Shown here: in pieces, positions 1 through 10,800 of the stretch
Layout of the letters: each line of letters starts with the position of its first letter
Position numbering within the stretch: the first letter of the stretch is position 1
Source of the DNA: Folioceros fuciformis
Taxonomy: Eukaryota > Anthocerotophyta > Anthocerotopsida > Anthocerotales
Reading direction: 5' to 3'
NCBI GenBank assembly: GCA_049999805.1
Contig: JBNGIO010004596.1
Location: forward strand, 1 to 35,908
Length of the DNA: 35,908 nucleotides
Notes under the pieces: generated by a model
Databases searched by the model: none
Told to the model about the DNA's origin: nothing
Seen by the model: only the letters and a program-made list of their open reading frames with translations
Made by a program: the position numbers and the translations under genes

Positions 1-2
1 CT

Positions 3-9
3 TATATAA
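3..9 (+). promoter_or_regulatory. candidate TATA box of the Gnk2-domain gene
   Basis: The heptamer TATATAA lies 105 nt before the ATG at 114, a normal distance for a plant core promoter with a 5' leader of about 80 nt. The surrounding DNA is AT-rich, so a chance match is possible. Confidence 0.35.
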
Positions 10-113
10 TGTTAATAAGATTCTTCGCATAAGTATATATGAGCAGGCGTCTTACGTTGAATCATAATCTTCCACATGTTATTCTTGTATTTTTTTTGTC
101 ACCATAACTAAAT

Positions 114-563
114 ATGGGAGCACTTTTGAAGTTTTCTCTCAAACTGCAATTATTAATTTTTATTATATTAATGACTATTAATATTGAGGTTTTAGGCGAA
201 AATTCAATAATTTCTTCACTTCCGGGGGTGCAATTCAAATGTAATGAGCAAAAAATGTTAGAAGAATATGAAACTCAAATTTCGACAAACACTAATGATT
301 TAATTACAAAATCAATTGACGTGGAAGATTGGTTTTTTGCAATACGAGCAAAATATTGGAGAACATCATTTGCTATAAACTTAAGTGAGACAATATTTAT
401 TGAGGTTACTTGTTCAACAAACTTTGCTAGAGTATGTAAGAGTTGCTTACTTGATGTAGTAGCTAATAAATTGTTTCAATCTTGTTTCAATGCAAAAGGA
501 GCTACAGTGGAATATCAAGGTTGTGTTGTCCGATTTGAATTTTATAAATTTTATGTATTGTAG
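114..563 (+). CDS. secreted single-domain Gnk2-type (DUF26, stress-antifungal) protein
   Basis: A 149-residue protein. Residues 1 to about 28 form a signal peptide (Lys/Leu start, then a run of Leu/Ile/Phe), so the product should be extracellular. The rest is one Gnk2/DUF26 domain with six cysteines at 43, 100, 108, 111, 124 and 137, which allows three disulphides. The family signature is present: a C..C..C cluster followed by a Cys, then GCVVRF and an aromatic tail. The cluster is C-X7-C-X2-C here, where C-X8-C-X2-C is usual. Ginkgo Gnk2 is a mannose-binding antifungal protein. In flowering plants the same fold occurs mainly in pairs, in receptor-like kinases (CRKs) and plasmodesmata proteins; this protein has no second domain, membrane segment or kinase. 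It is intronless here, and the ATG is the first one after the TATA-like box. Mannose binding is not shown by the sequence. Confidence 0.75.
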   Translation: MGALLKFSLKLQLLIFIILMTINIEVLGENSIISSLPGVQFKCNEQKMLEEYETQISTNTNDLITKSIDVEDWFFAIRAKYWRTSFAINLSETIFIEVTCSTNFARVCKSCLLDVVANKLFQSCFNAKGATVEYQGCVVRFEFYKFYVL

Positions 564-1892
564 GATAGAAAATTTAGATCTATAAGTTTTAGATTTTTTC
601 TTAACTTGTTAAGTTGTATTTCATCATATCGAATTGCAATAATTTAGCATTCATTATACAGGTATGACAATAATTTTATTATATAATGAAGGGCTTTTCA
701 TTGTAACTTGACTTTTATGCCAAAGCTTATCATGTTATTCCAGGTATTTCTTATCTCTTATTTTAATAAATTTTATTTATTTACTACTATAATTATTTAT
801 TGAGCACTAAACACCTAGGTGACATAGTAAGTCAATTTATGTTCACTAACTAACATTTCTCCGCCAGAGGATTTCCATTACTCTATGGCTAATGTCATAT
901 TCGTTGTTGACATCAAAATGAGCCGAGTTGATCAGGCGATGGCATAGATTGGGAGCGGTTTTTTAAACAACGCAAGGGGGGAATGTGAATGCCTGTTTGA
1001 TATGCAGTTGCCCGATCAATCGGGCGATCGGTAGTGCATGCTATTTCAGTGTGTGCCCCAACCCAAATGTTTTGAAAATCGATCACATGCGGTCTAAGTG
1101 CAGAATGCAGATTCTCGGTACGAGAGATTATCGCTGACGGAAAATGGTGGCGCGGGGAAGATGGCGCCGCTGCAAACCGCGGTGGAGCCTGCGAGTTTGC
1201 GCGGCGGGCTGGTGGATTTCAGGTGGCCTTAGTCGGCGCTGTTTGTTTTCAAGTATCTGCGATTAGCGCCAAATGCGTGGCCGATAAGAGAGCAGTCGCT
1301 GACACACCCGTGCGCCGAGAACGACCGCTGGTAAGCTTGCGTCCGCTCACAACATCGTCTGCTTATTGCAATTCGGGGAGTTGTGGACAAAAGTTGAGGA
1401 CCGTGGCACGGAACCTCCACCCGAGTCGTTGTCGCTGGGAAGGGAAATTGGAGCTCGGAGCAGAGGACTGCAACCTCCTTGACAGGCCTCTCGAGCGCCC
1501 GGTGTGTCCACGTCCCAGCTCCACCTCTTGTGGTGGTGGAACAATGTTCCAGTGCGCTGCTGTTCCCGCCCGTGACAAGCTAACTTTCCTGGCCTTCTTC
1601 TGGCCCGCGCGGCCGGCTGAATTTCAGTCTTCTTGTATTGCCCACTGCTGCTCCTGAAGGACTTTGCTCGCCTGCTCGCAACTGACAAGCTTAGGCCAGA
1701 TCCAAGAATCCAAGATCGGATGTGCGTTAGACAGTCTGGTCCTCCGGTTCTTGCAATTTGTGTGAGTGTGAAGTGCTGGCAGGATCCCGTGCAAGAGGAG
1801 GTTTCCTGACGCAGAATTTCCTATTTGTGGTTTTGGAGAGTTACTTCGATTGCAAGTGTGGAGGATTAAATTGCTTTGTACCTGGATTTGAT
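564..1892. other. intergenic DNA and probable 5' leader of the DUF1685 gene
   Basis: From 564 to about 900 the DNA is AT-rich with no coding signal. From about 950 it turns GC-rich, which probably marks the promoter and 5' leader of the next gene. Open frames at 1223-1657 and 1758-1892 show no family resemblance. I see no convincing TATA box. Confidence 0.5.
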
Positions 1893-2836
1893 ATGGCTAT
1901 GGAGGGAGATCACGGCGTGCTGGTCTTCCACGCTTCGAGATGGGACGAGCTGGAGAAATTGTCCTCCGACTGTGCGGAGAGTGTGGAGGAGCACCGGAAT
2001 TTGCGCCGTTCGGCTCTTGTGGCTGATTGTCTGTCCCCTGCAGATCCTAGATCACCGACATTTGAGAGACGCTGCCTGCAGACCTCGCGGTCTTGGAATC
2101 TGCGTGCGGAAAGGTCCAGAAAGAACCGGTTGCAAAGAAGTGTGTCGGATTGCACGCCTTCGGCTCGGACTGAAGGAAGGATGAGGTCTGTGAGTATCAC
2201 GGATGAAGATCTTGATGAGCTGAGAGGGACTATTGACCTGGGGTTCAGTTTCACCGAGGAGGCCATCCGCAATCCCGCTCTGCAGAAGACTCTCCCTGCT
2301 CTGGAGTTTTGCAGCGCCATCGAGCATATCACGCAAACTACGCTTTCTCCTCCCCCATCCAGATCTTTCTCGACTTCTGATCCAGATAACCTCGAAAGCG
2401 AGCATCATGCAACGGCGGGCGAGTTAGGGGAGAGCTGCGCATGCTCATCGGTCCCATGTTTCGGAGAAACACAGTCTATTTGGAACATTCCAAAACCAGG
2501 TATGTACTGTAATTCGATACTTCAACTTCCGTTTCGCAAATTTCTTGACGACAGATCAAGGATCCCAAGGTTTCCGGGGCTGCACTACCGTGACTTTCTC
2601 GCATTGTGCCTCCGAATGACTAGTCAGTAACCGGATTCCTTTGTTATCCGGAAGTAGGTGCCCCGTGCAAAAGCCATGAGGTTCGTTCTGACAGCAGTCC
2701 CTGCAAGCCTTTTCAACAATTTCACACGATTCTGCCCGCAGGTGATAATCCTCAGCACGTGAAGCAGAAGCTACGACACTGGGCCCAAGCAGTTGGTTGC
2801 ATCACCAGGATCCGCGAGGCCATTTGCTCAGCATGA
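1893..2836 (+). CDS. DUF1685 family protein, two exons (1893-2499, 2742-2836)
   Basis: The spliced product is 233 residues. The DUF1685 signature is clear: SITDEDLDELRGTIDLGF at about 101-118, then a KTLPALEFC block at about 132-140. Exon 1 stops after CCA AAA CCA G at a GTATGT donor (2500). The acceptor TGCCCGCAG ends at 2741, and exon 2 continues in frame with the family's C-terminal LRHWAQAVGC block before TGA at 2834-2836. The 242-nt intron is phase 1. I chose the ATG at 1893 (Met-Ala-Met-Glu). An in-frame ATG at 1758 would add 45 residues that do not look like the family. DUF1685 proteins are plant-specific, mostly basic/serine-rich before the domain, and have no established biochemical role. 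A Ser/Arg-rich stretch at 55-100 here fits that. Confidence 0.85.
2500..2741 (+). other. intron of the DUF1685 gene (GT-AG, phase 1)
   Basis: Donor CAG|GTATGT and acceptor CCCGCAG|GT. Splicing joins the two halves of the DUF1685 domain in frame. Reading through the intron gives an unrelated tail that stops at 2630. Confidence 0.85.
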
Positions 2837-2937
2837 CTCACGCATACAACTTTTCGGAAGATGATTTATAGACATTTTCATATGCAAGTGTGTACAGATT
2901 AGGTCACTGCTAGAGAACTAGCTTCCCTCGTTAGTGT

Positions 2938-2944
2938 AATAAAA
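2938..2944 (+). terminator. poly(A) signal of the DUF1685 gene
   Basis: AATAAAA lies about 100 nt after the stop codon, a normal plant 3' UTR distance. Confidence 0.5.
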
Positions 2945-4863
2945 TTGTAGTTTAGTAGTGTAGCAATTCGAGATCCAGTCCATCGTGCATATCGGTCCTG
3001 TACAAAACTCTCCTAAACTCTCGTGTGTCATTTCTAAGGAAAGTTCCCCGATGATGAGATGGCTCACTTCCTGGCTTTCATTCACTACCGGGTGGTTGTG
3101 AGCAGTGGGCGCGGCGTAGGGCGTATCAGTGTTGGGAGTACAACATACGAGTGCCAACTCAGCCCCAATGAGTGCCCAACACAGCTGGTGACTAGGAGGG
3201 CCTATGAAATCCCGTAAGAAACAATGAACGAGGAAAAGAACTTGTTTAGAAAACGTTGAAACTTCCAGAACACCAGCTGCAACTAGACTGCATTATCAGC
3301 CATAAGGCAAAATCTAACCTTGTATATTGTGCTTTTTTATTTTTGAGTACATACTTTCCCGTTTGTATCCCACTGCCTTCACAACTTGAACTTGCACTTC
3401 ATGAGGGAAGATAAGAATCTAGGGGCACTCGTCTTGAAATAAAAATGGTAAGCCTATGGCTGAAGGTCATGCTTATTGTGAAGATGAGCTCTCCCCTTTG
3501 CCTCTTTGCTTTCCCAAACCCTCCTAAGTGTACATCAAAACAAGAATTGTTAGTTGTAGGACTATCCTTCATCCTAGGGCTTCAATTTCATTCAAGAGCC
3601 TATATTGTTAGAACCCTATGGTCCTTGGAAGCTTGCTTCACTATCCAAATTGCGAATACTAAGGCTAAGGGGTCGGCCCCTAATCCTTGATCAATTTTGG
3701 TGTGCAGATGGACTTGCATTTGTTAGCTCTTTAGGCTTATCTCAATTATCATAGTCTTCAAGACACTGCTTAGATGCCACCTTGCTACTCATTGGATTCC
3801 TCTCGATGGAATACCTCATCAAGCAAGCAAAGTTGTAAGGCCTTATCCTCCTTCCATGCTTCTAGCAAGATTTGTTGCCAAGCATGTATAATAGCCTAGA
3901 AGCAATGCTTCCTGGTCACCCATATAGCATGTATTAGCATCCTACACTGAGACACTTCCTCCTTTCATCGTTGTATGCAACAAGTATAATTGCACAAAGC
4001 TCCTATTCTAACGCAATGCATCTTTGGATGTGCTTGGTTTTAGAATGCATCTTGAGTAGCATGGCAAGGCATTGGACCATCTGGAGGAGCGTTTTTACTT
4101 CTTTCTAATCCAAGTATTTGATTTCTCTTTTGTGGTTGGTTTGTAGTTTTTGCACACTTACATGCATTGAGCATCCTTGTGCATTGAAGGTCATGGCATG
4201 ATTATTTGTGGGATACGATCCAACATCCATCCTCAAAATTGTTTGCAATTGCAATGTCTTGGAAATACATCCAAGTTTATGGTCGTACAAATTCTAGAAA
4301 GCTCCGAATGTTGGACCAATTGAGCCTAGCTGCGCATGCTAAGCATTCCATTGAGCTCTTGTGAGGCTAAGAGTACCATGTTGGCTTCCAAGAGGCTCAA
4401 CATGAAGACTGATAAATTAAGCAAATTTTAAACCTAAACTTAAACGAGAATGGGGTAATCATGTGCACTTGTAGAGTTTGTGGCATTGCAAAGCCCTAGC
4501 CTTCCCTTCCGCCCCATCTCCTTGCCAACAAAGTCTTCCCAATATTTTTATTATTATTTTTCTTTTTTTAGTTGCATATAGTTAGTAGCCAATAATTTTT
4601 GCTCCATTAACTTTTCCTCCCATAAGACAAACAGTAGTCAGTGATAGTTTTTTCTCATGTCTCTTGTGACAATCATTTTTTCCCTTACTAAGCCGTTCCA
4701 AAAACCTCAAGTCGAGCGATCATTCCGGAAGTCACAATTGACTCCACAGCCAACCAACATGCATGGGTTGAGAGGACTCGCTTCTCTCCTAAGAAGCTGC
4801 CAGTCGTTAACTTTATACCGCAGCTCGAGGACTTTAGTACCCGGAACAACGAGAAATGATAGT
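2945..4863. other. intergenic DNA with no recognised gene
   Basis: Mixed-composition DNA with only short open frames on both strands (the longest about 80 codons). None shows a domain, a good start context or splice-linked continuation. A T-rich stretch lies near 4540-4575. It may hold decayed repeats that I cannot assign. Confidence 0.4.
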
Positions 4864-7800
4864 TTAGTGGACAAGGTGTGAACAAGGAACAACTCTCACG
4901 TGCTCGACGACATTGACTTGAACCGCAGCTTCACCTGCAGTAGGAATGAGCTTAAACATCTCAATCAGCACAGCCGCCACACCAGCCACAGCGTAAGCTG
5001 CCTCTCCGATATCATTGCTTATAGCAAGCCTTGTTGCAGCTGCCTGATTCAGTATTTTCATGGCCAGTACACTTGGCGCATCCAACAAATCAAGATCCTA
5101 TACGATCTATCTTGAGACAGAGATGTTTTAGGAGGAAAAACTGTATCTGATCACCTAGATCGTACAGGAGCAAAGAAGAAAAACATAGGTTCCAAGTCAG
5201 AGAGTACGACATACTTCAGATCTCGAGTGCCTCCACGTCTTCGCGCAGCTTCATATAGTTTGGGCCTCAGAAGACGGTTTATTAGAGGCCATTTCCCAAA
5301 GTTTGGATACCCAACAGCAGCGGCACACACCTTGTCAAAGTGCTAGAGAAGCTAGCATCTAGAAAGCAAGGAAGCAAAAGTGTGTAGAATCGAATGAATG
5401 AAAGTAATGACAAATATAAAGTAAAGTAGTTATTATAACTGAATTCTAAAACCTATTCTAATCTCAATATAAAGCTCTTTTCAAACGTGCTCTAATAAGG
5501 GCTCTATTAATAATAACCTCAACACTCCCACTCACGTTTGAAAAACAACATGAAGTGAGACTAATAGCTAGCATGTCCAGTTCACTCAAAATAAGCATAC
5601 AACTGTCTAGCATGTTAACTACTGTTGAGATGAGCTCCCACTCAGGTAGAAACACTTGATAAATCCACTAGACCAAGAGCTTAACAGAAAGCTTCGTGCT
5701 TGACCTTTGATAAGCCTTTTGTAAATATATCAGCGAGATTCTCCTCTGTTGGAATGTACTCAATAACCACATGCTGCTCAGCAACAAGCTATCTAATAAA
5801 ATGATGATAAACACCTATATGCTTGGTCCGAGCATGGTACTTGGCATTCTTGGTTAAAGCAATAGCGGACATATTATCGCAATATAGCAAAGTAGGTGCA
5901 GTTTGAGCTTGATCCAACTCCATCAATAAAGCCCTACCAGCTATAGCTTCTTTACCAACAAGTGTCAATGAAGCATATTCGCTCTCTGTAGAGCTAAGAG
6001 ATACGCTCTGCTGCTTCTTACAAGTCCAAGAAACCGCTACACCACACAAAGTAAAGCAATAACTAGACAAGCTCCTCCTAGTCTCCGGATCAGCTGCCCA
6101 GTTAGCATCGGACCAACCCTCAAGTAACAGTTTTCCAATTCCTGTTCTCTTATACTAAAGGCCAACATATAAAGTCCCGGAAAGATAACGATAAATGCGT
6201 TTAACAGCTACCCAATGAGCTAAACCAAGATTAAAAAGGAATTGGGAAACAATAGAGACAGCATGAGTTATATCAGGACGAGTCTAGCCCCTAAGAAAAA
6301 GTAAGCTCCATACTGCTTCCCTATAAGGAGTATGAAGCATGCGCTCACGTTCCTCCTCTGTCGATGGGCTGTCCTGATTAGATAAAACTTGACCAGCAGC
6401 AAGTGGAGTTGCGGAAGGGCGAGCTGCCTTAAGCTTAAAACGATTAAGAAGCTCCTTGACATACTTAGATTGATAGATGCTAAGTGTGCCAGCTGCCCTG
6501 TCCCTTGTTATTTGCACTCCAAGACACCAAGTAAGAGGGCCAATATCCTTCATTTTATACTTGGAGCTGAGAGTAAGCTTCACTTCAGATAAGAGATCCT
6601 GGCTGTTAGTAGCAATGATAAGATCATCGACATATAACGCAAGAATAACCAGCTTACCGCTCTTGCATAGAAAATAAACATTTTCATCAGAAGTACAATG
6701 AAGAAAACCAATATTAAGAAGTGTGGCATCAATATTAGCATACCACTTCAAGGGGGACTGTTTAAGTCCATAGATGCACTTCAAAAGTCTACAAACAAAA
6801 TCCTTACGCTTAGGATCCACAAACCCCTCGGGTTGTTCCATGTAAATAACCTCCTCTAGCTTGCCGTAGAGGAAGGCAGTAGTAACATCCATTTGCTGCA
6901 AGTCTAAGTCTAACTCAACTGCTAAGGCTAGCAAATACCTAACAGTTTGCAACTTAACTATAGGTGAAAAAGTTTCATGATAGTCAACACCAGGAACTTG
7001 ACTATAGCCTTTGGCACATAAACGAGCTTTGTAACGTTCTACGCTACCATCAGCATTAAGTTTAATACGAAACACCCACTTACATTGTATAGGTTTTCTA
7101 CCAAAAGGAAGTTTAACGAGTTCCCAAGTGTTATTTTCTATCAAACTATTGTACTCTGATTGTATAGCAGCCTCCCACTTCTCCTTGTCCGGTCCTGATA
7201 AGGCCTCTTGATGAGAAGAAGGTTCAATAAGTTCGGTTGCTGCAACATAAGCTTGAACTACATCTCCAGATGAATTTGTTGGGTCACGTGCTGAAGATGA
7301 TTGGGTTTCCATTAATACTCCTCCACCACGTCTAGCCAGCAGAAATTCTTCATCTATAAAAACACTTCTGGAATAAGTAACATGCTGAGTTAAAGGATTC
7401 ACTATTTTATATCCTTTTATTCCCTCCGTATATCCTACAAACAGCAACTTAGTGGCCTTGTCGTCAAGCTTGTGATGGAGTTGCTTGGGAATGTGGGCAT
7501 ATGCGGGGGCTCCAAAAATTCGAAGATGCAGCACTCTTGGTTTGCGACTAGTCCAGCCTTCATACGGAGTGACACCAGAAACAGCAGAAGTAGGTAGGCG
7601 ATTTTTTATGTAGGTTGCCGTAGAAATTGCTTCAGCCCAACATTTATAAGATAAATCAGCACTATTCAGCATAGCACGAATTGCTTCAACCAGCCACTGA
7701 TGACACCGTTCAGCTACTCCATTTTGAGCTTGTGAGTAGGGTACACTTCTCTGCATAAGAATTCCGTGAGAATTACATAAATGTGCAAAAGCACCTGCTA

Positions 7801-10800
7801 CAAACTCTCCTCCACCATCTGTTCGTACTGCTTTGAGTTTAACATTGAGTTGCCTTTCAACCATATTTATAAACTCAAGGAACCTATCTGCAGCTTCAGA
7901 CTTATGCCGTAAGAAGTATGTATGAGTCATTCTAGTGGCGTCATCCACAATGGGCATAAAGTATAGAGACTGATTGAAGGAAGCCACCGACATAGGACCA
8001 CAAAGGTTAGTGTGTACCAAGTCAAGTGGAGAAGAGGCTCTTGTAGCAGGACCATTAGGACAGGAGAATACTCGACTCTTAGCATAAACATAGGACTCAC
8101 AAAAAGAGATAGGTGACAGCTGAGGTCAGGATTCAGCATATAAGTTGCTTTGATTAAGAGTCACTAATTTACGTGAATTGACATGTGCTAATCTATGGTG
8201 CCATAACAAAGCCTGCTTAGATTGAGTTAGCTTTGCAACATTAGCAACAGGTGCTGAAGACAACTCTAGCCTATACAAATCATTGAAATGGCGTCCAGCA
8301 CATAAACATGACACACCAGAAGGACTGACTGTGTCTTGTATCATACACATGTCTCCAGCAAAATGAACACTATACTCATTAGATCTAGTGAGTCTACGAA
8401 TTGAAATTAAATTCTTACACATTTGAGGAACATGATATACGTCATCTAACCTCAAAACTCTGCCTTTATCACAGGACAAGAGGACAACACCTCTACCGTG
8501 CACTTGGAGTCCACTATCATCACCCAGCAATACGAAACTTCCTGATGTAGCAGGGTGGTACGTAGAAAAGAAAGATCTTGTATGACAAATGTGAGCCGAA
8601 GCTCCACTGTCAAGGTACCAACTGCAAACATCATTTTTAGAAGTAACCAAATATACTACTAAAAGGACCTGTGGTTTATGTTGCACAATGTTGGTTGATG
8701 GTGGTAAACTCCTCCTACGCTCTCCAGCCTTTTTCCGATGGCACTCCTTTTCATAATGGCCTTCCACTTAACACCAATGGCAGGCACCTTTCCTTCTTGG
8801 TGCTGGAAATGAAGTTGATGAGGATGGCCTATTATTATTATAAGAAGGACGACCTCGACCTTGTCCTCGTCCTCTCCCTCTGCCTCGTACTACAAAGAGA
8901 GCTCTACCATGAGCTTCACCATTAGATGTGCTAGCATGGTTCCGAGTAGCCTCTTCCTCAATAAGTGCACCAATAACCTCTGATGTGGTGAAACCAACAC
9001 CTTGCCCTTTCTTTGCTGCAAGTTGTGCTTGTTTGATGACTCCATTCTGCGTCGTCTTGAAGGTACGATAGCTATCGGGAAGAGAACTCAGCAAGGCTAT
9101 GGCTGCTTGATCCTCAGTCAACTTCGTTCCACAAGATGCTAATCGAGCTCGTGCTGCCCTGAACTTCTTAATGTGGTCAGAAACAACATCATTTTCACCC
9201 ATCTGCATCTGATAAAATGCCTTGGTTGCATTTATCACACTCATTGCATCTACCGCATCGTAGAGCTGATTCAAATTGTTCCAAGCCGTAGCCGCATCGA
9301 CAGCACCTGTCACATGATGAGTGGTAGTTTTGTCAAGACCAGATAAGATCAAATTTCTAGCTTTCCTATCTGTTTTCTCCCATGCTGCTAAATCAACTGC
9401 TGATGCTGGATTTGCTCCCGTTGTGACAGGCTTGGTGTAGCTTCTGTCGACAACTTCCCACAAGTCATTGTCTTCAAGTATAGAACGCATGCGCATAGAC
9501 CAAATATCATAGTCCACCCCTGAAAATCTATCCTTCTCTTTAAAATTAATTTTAATTGTGTTGTTAATAGTGGTGGATGGTAAAACAACAATATTCGTGG
9601 TTCCAGCCATATTGCTATCCAAACCACATCCACCAGGGGTCCTATGCCCCTATCTATTCTAGATCTAGACCAGAGATATTGCTCCCTAGAGCAAACTTGG
9701 AAAGAGCATCCTCTAAACATGGAATATTAGGTAAACAATCCTGGGTGATTTGTTTGTCTTGTATATTTATGGGTGACATATTAGGAATGTTTGTATTAGA
9801 TGTAGTGAGAATGCTAAGTTTATGTTCTAACCTAAACACTAATTTATGCAAATTATGAATCTCTGCTTGTTTGCTTGTAATTAATCTTACTAAATTAGAT
9901 TGGCATTTCTCAAAATGCTGTAGAGAAGAGAATATCTGAAAATATTGGTTTTCTATATTAACTAATTGATTTTTTATGTGCTGCAAGGAATTTTCTAGAA
10001 ACTTGGATGAATTAGAAGAACGTGGATTATAAGCAGCACTATTGCGTGGCCTAGAACAACATGTACATTGTGTTAATATCTCTCTAAGAATTGTTGAATT
10101 CCTAGTAGATTGGCCTCTATGGCTGCGGTAGAAAAAAAATGAAATAGTATTTAAGAAATCTCCACCATTTCTTCTACCACGCCTAGCCATGTTGTTCCCA
10201 TAGTAAATAAAGGAAGCTCTAATACCATGTCAAAGTCCTAAAAAAGCTAGCATCTAAAAAGCAAGGAAATAAAAATGTGTAGAATCGAATGAATGAAAGT
10301 AATGACAAATATAAAGTAAAGTAATTATTATAACTGAATTCTAAAACTTATTCTAATCTCAATATAAAGCTCTTTTCAAACGTGCCCTAACAAGGGCTCT
10401 ATTAATAATAACCTCAACACACCTGCCAACCACACCGCGAATCAGACTGTGTGGAAGTATACACAGCGTATACCGTTTTGCATGACAAAGGCAGCGTCAT
10501 GCCTCACTGTACGAGAAAGAAGACCGTTTGCTGTTCGCCTCGTATTAATATCTCCTGGCACTGTCTTTAACGTTCGGGCCAGCTTCATGGAACCCTGCAC
10601 CAGACAGAGGGTTCCATAAAATCCTCAAAGTACGAGGAAGTAACAGCAGGACAATACCCCACAGCAAGCACGATGCCAACGAGCAGCAAAGCCTAGACTT
10701 GAGTTGATTATCACCACGCAATCTAATACAGTTACACAAGAACTATACAAGATTCCGCACCTCTTCATCTGTTCAACTGCCCCAAACTTACAGGTCCCCG

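Larger units (their letters stand above)
5333..10419 (-). mobile_element. Copia (Ty1-type) LTR retrotransposon, complete but decayed
   Basis: The element is 5087 bp, transcribed leftwards. It has two 192-bp LTRs starting TG and ending CA, a 5-bp CACCT target duplication, a primer-binding site and a purine tract. The order is an extra ORF, gag, protease, integrase, reverse transcriptase, RNase H; integrase before reverse transcriptase defines Copia. Gag-pol stays in one frame throughout but has five internal stops, so the copy should not be autonomous. The two LTRs differ at 11 of 192 positions by my hand alignment, ten of them transitions, so the insertion is not recent. It sits inside the unidentified minus-strand gene, in the same orientation. 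Confidence 0.95.

Noticed and set aside
1223-1657. 144-codon plus-strand frame before the DUF1685 gene
   Set aside because: No domain; more likely leader or promoter DNA. A short upstream frame effect cannot be judged.
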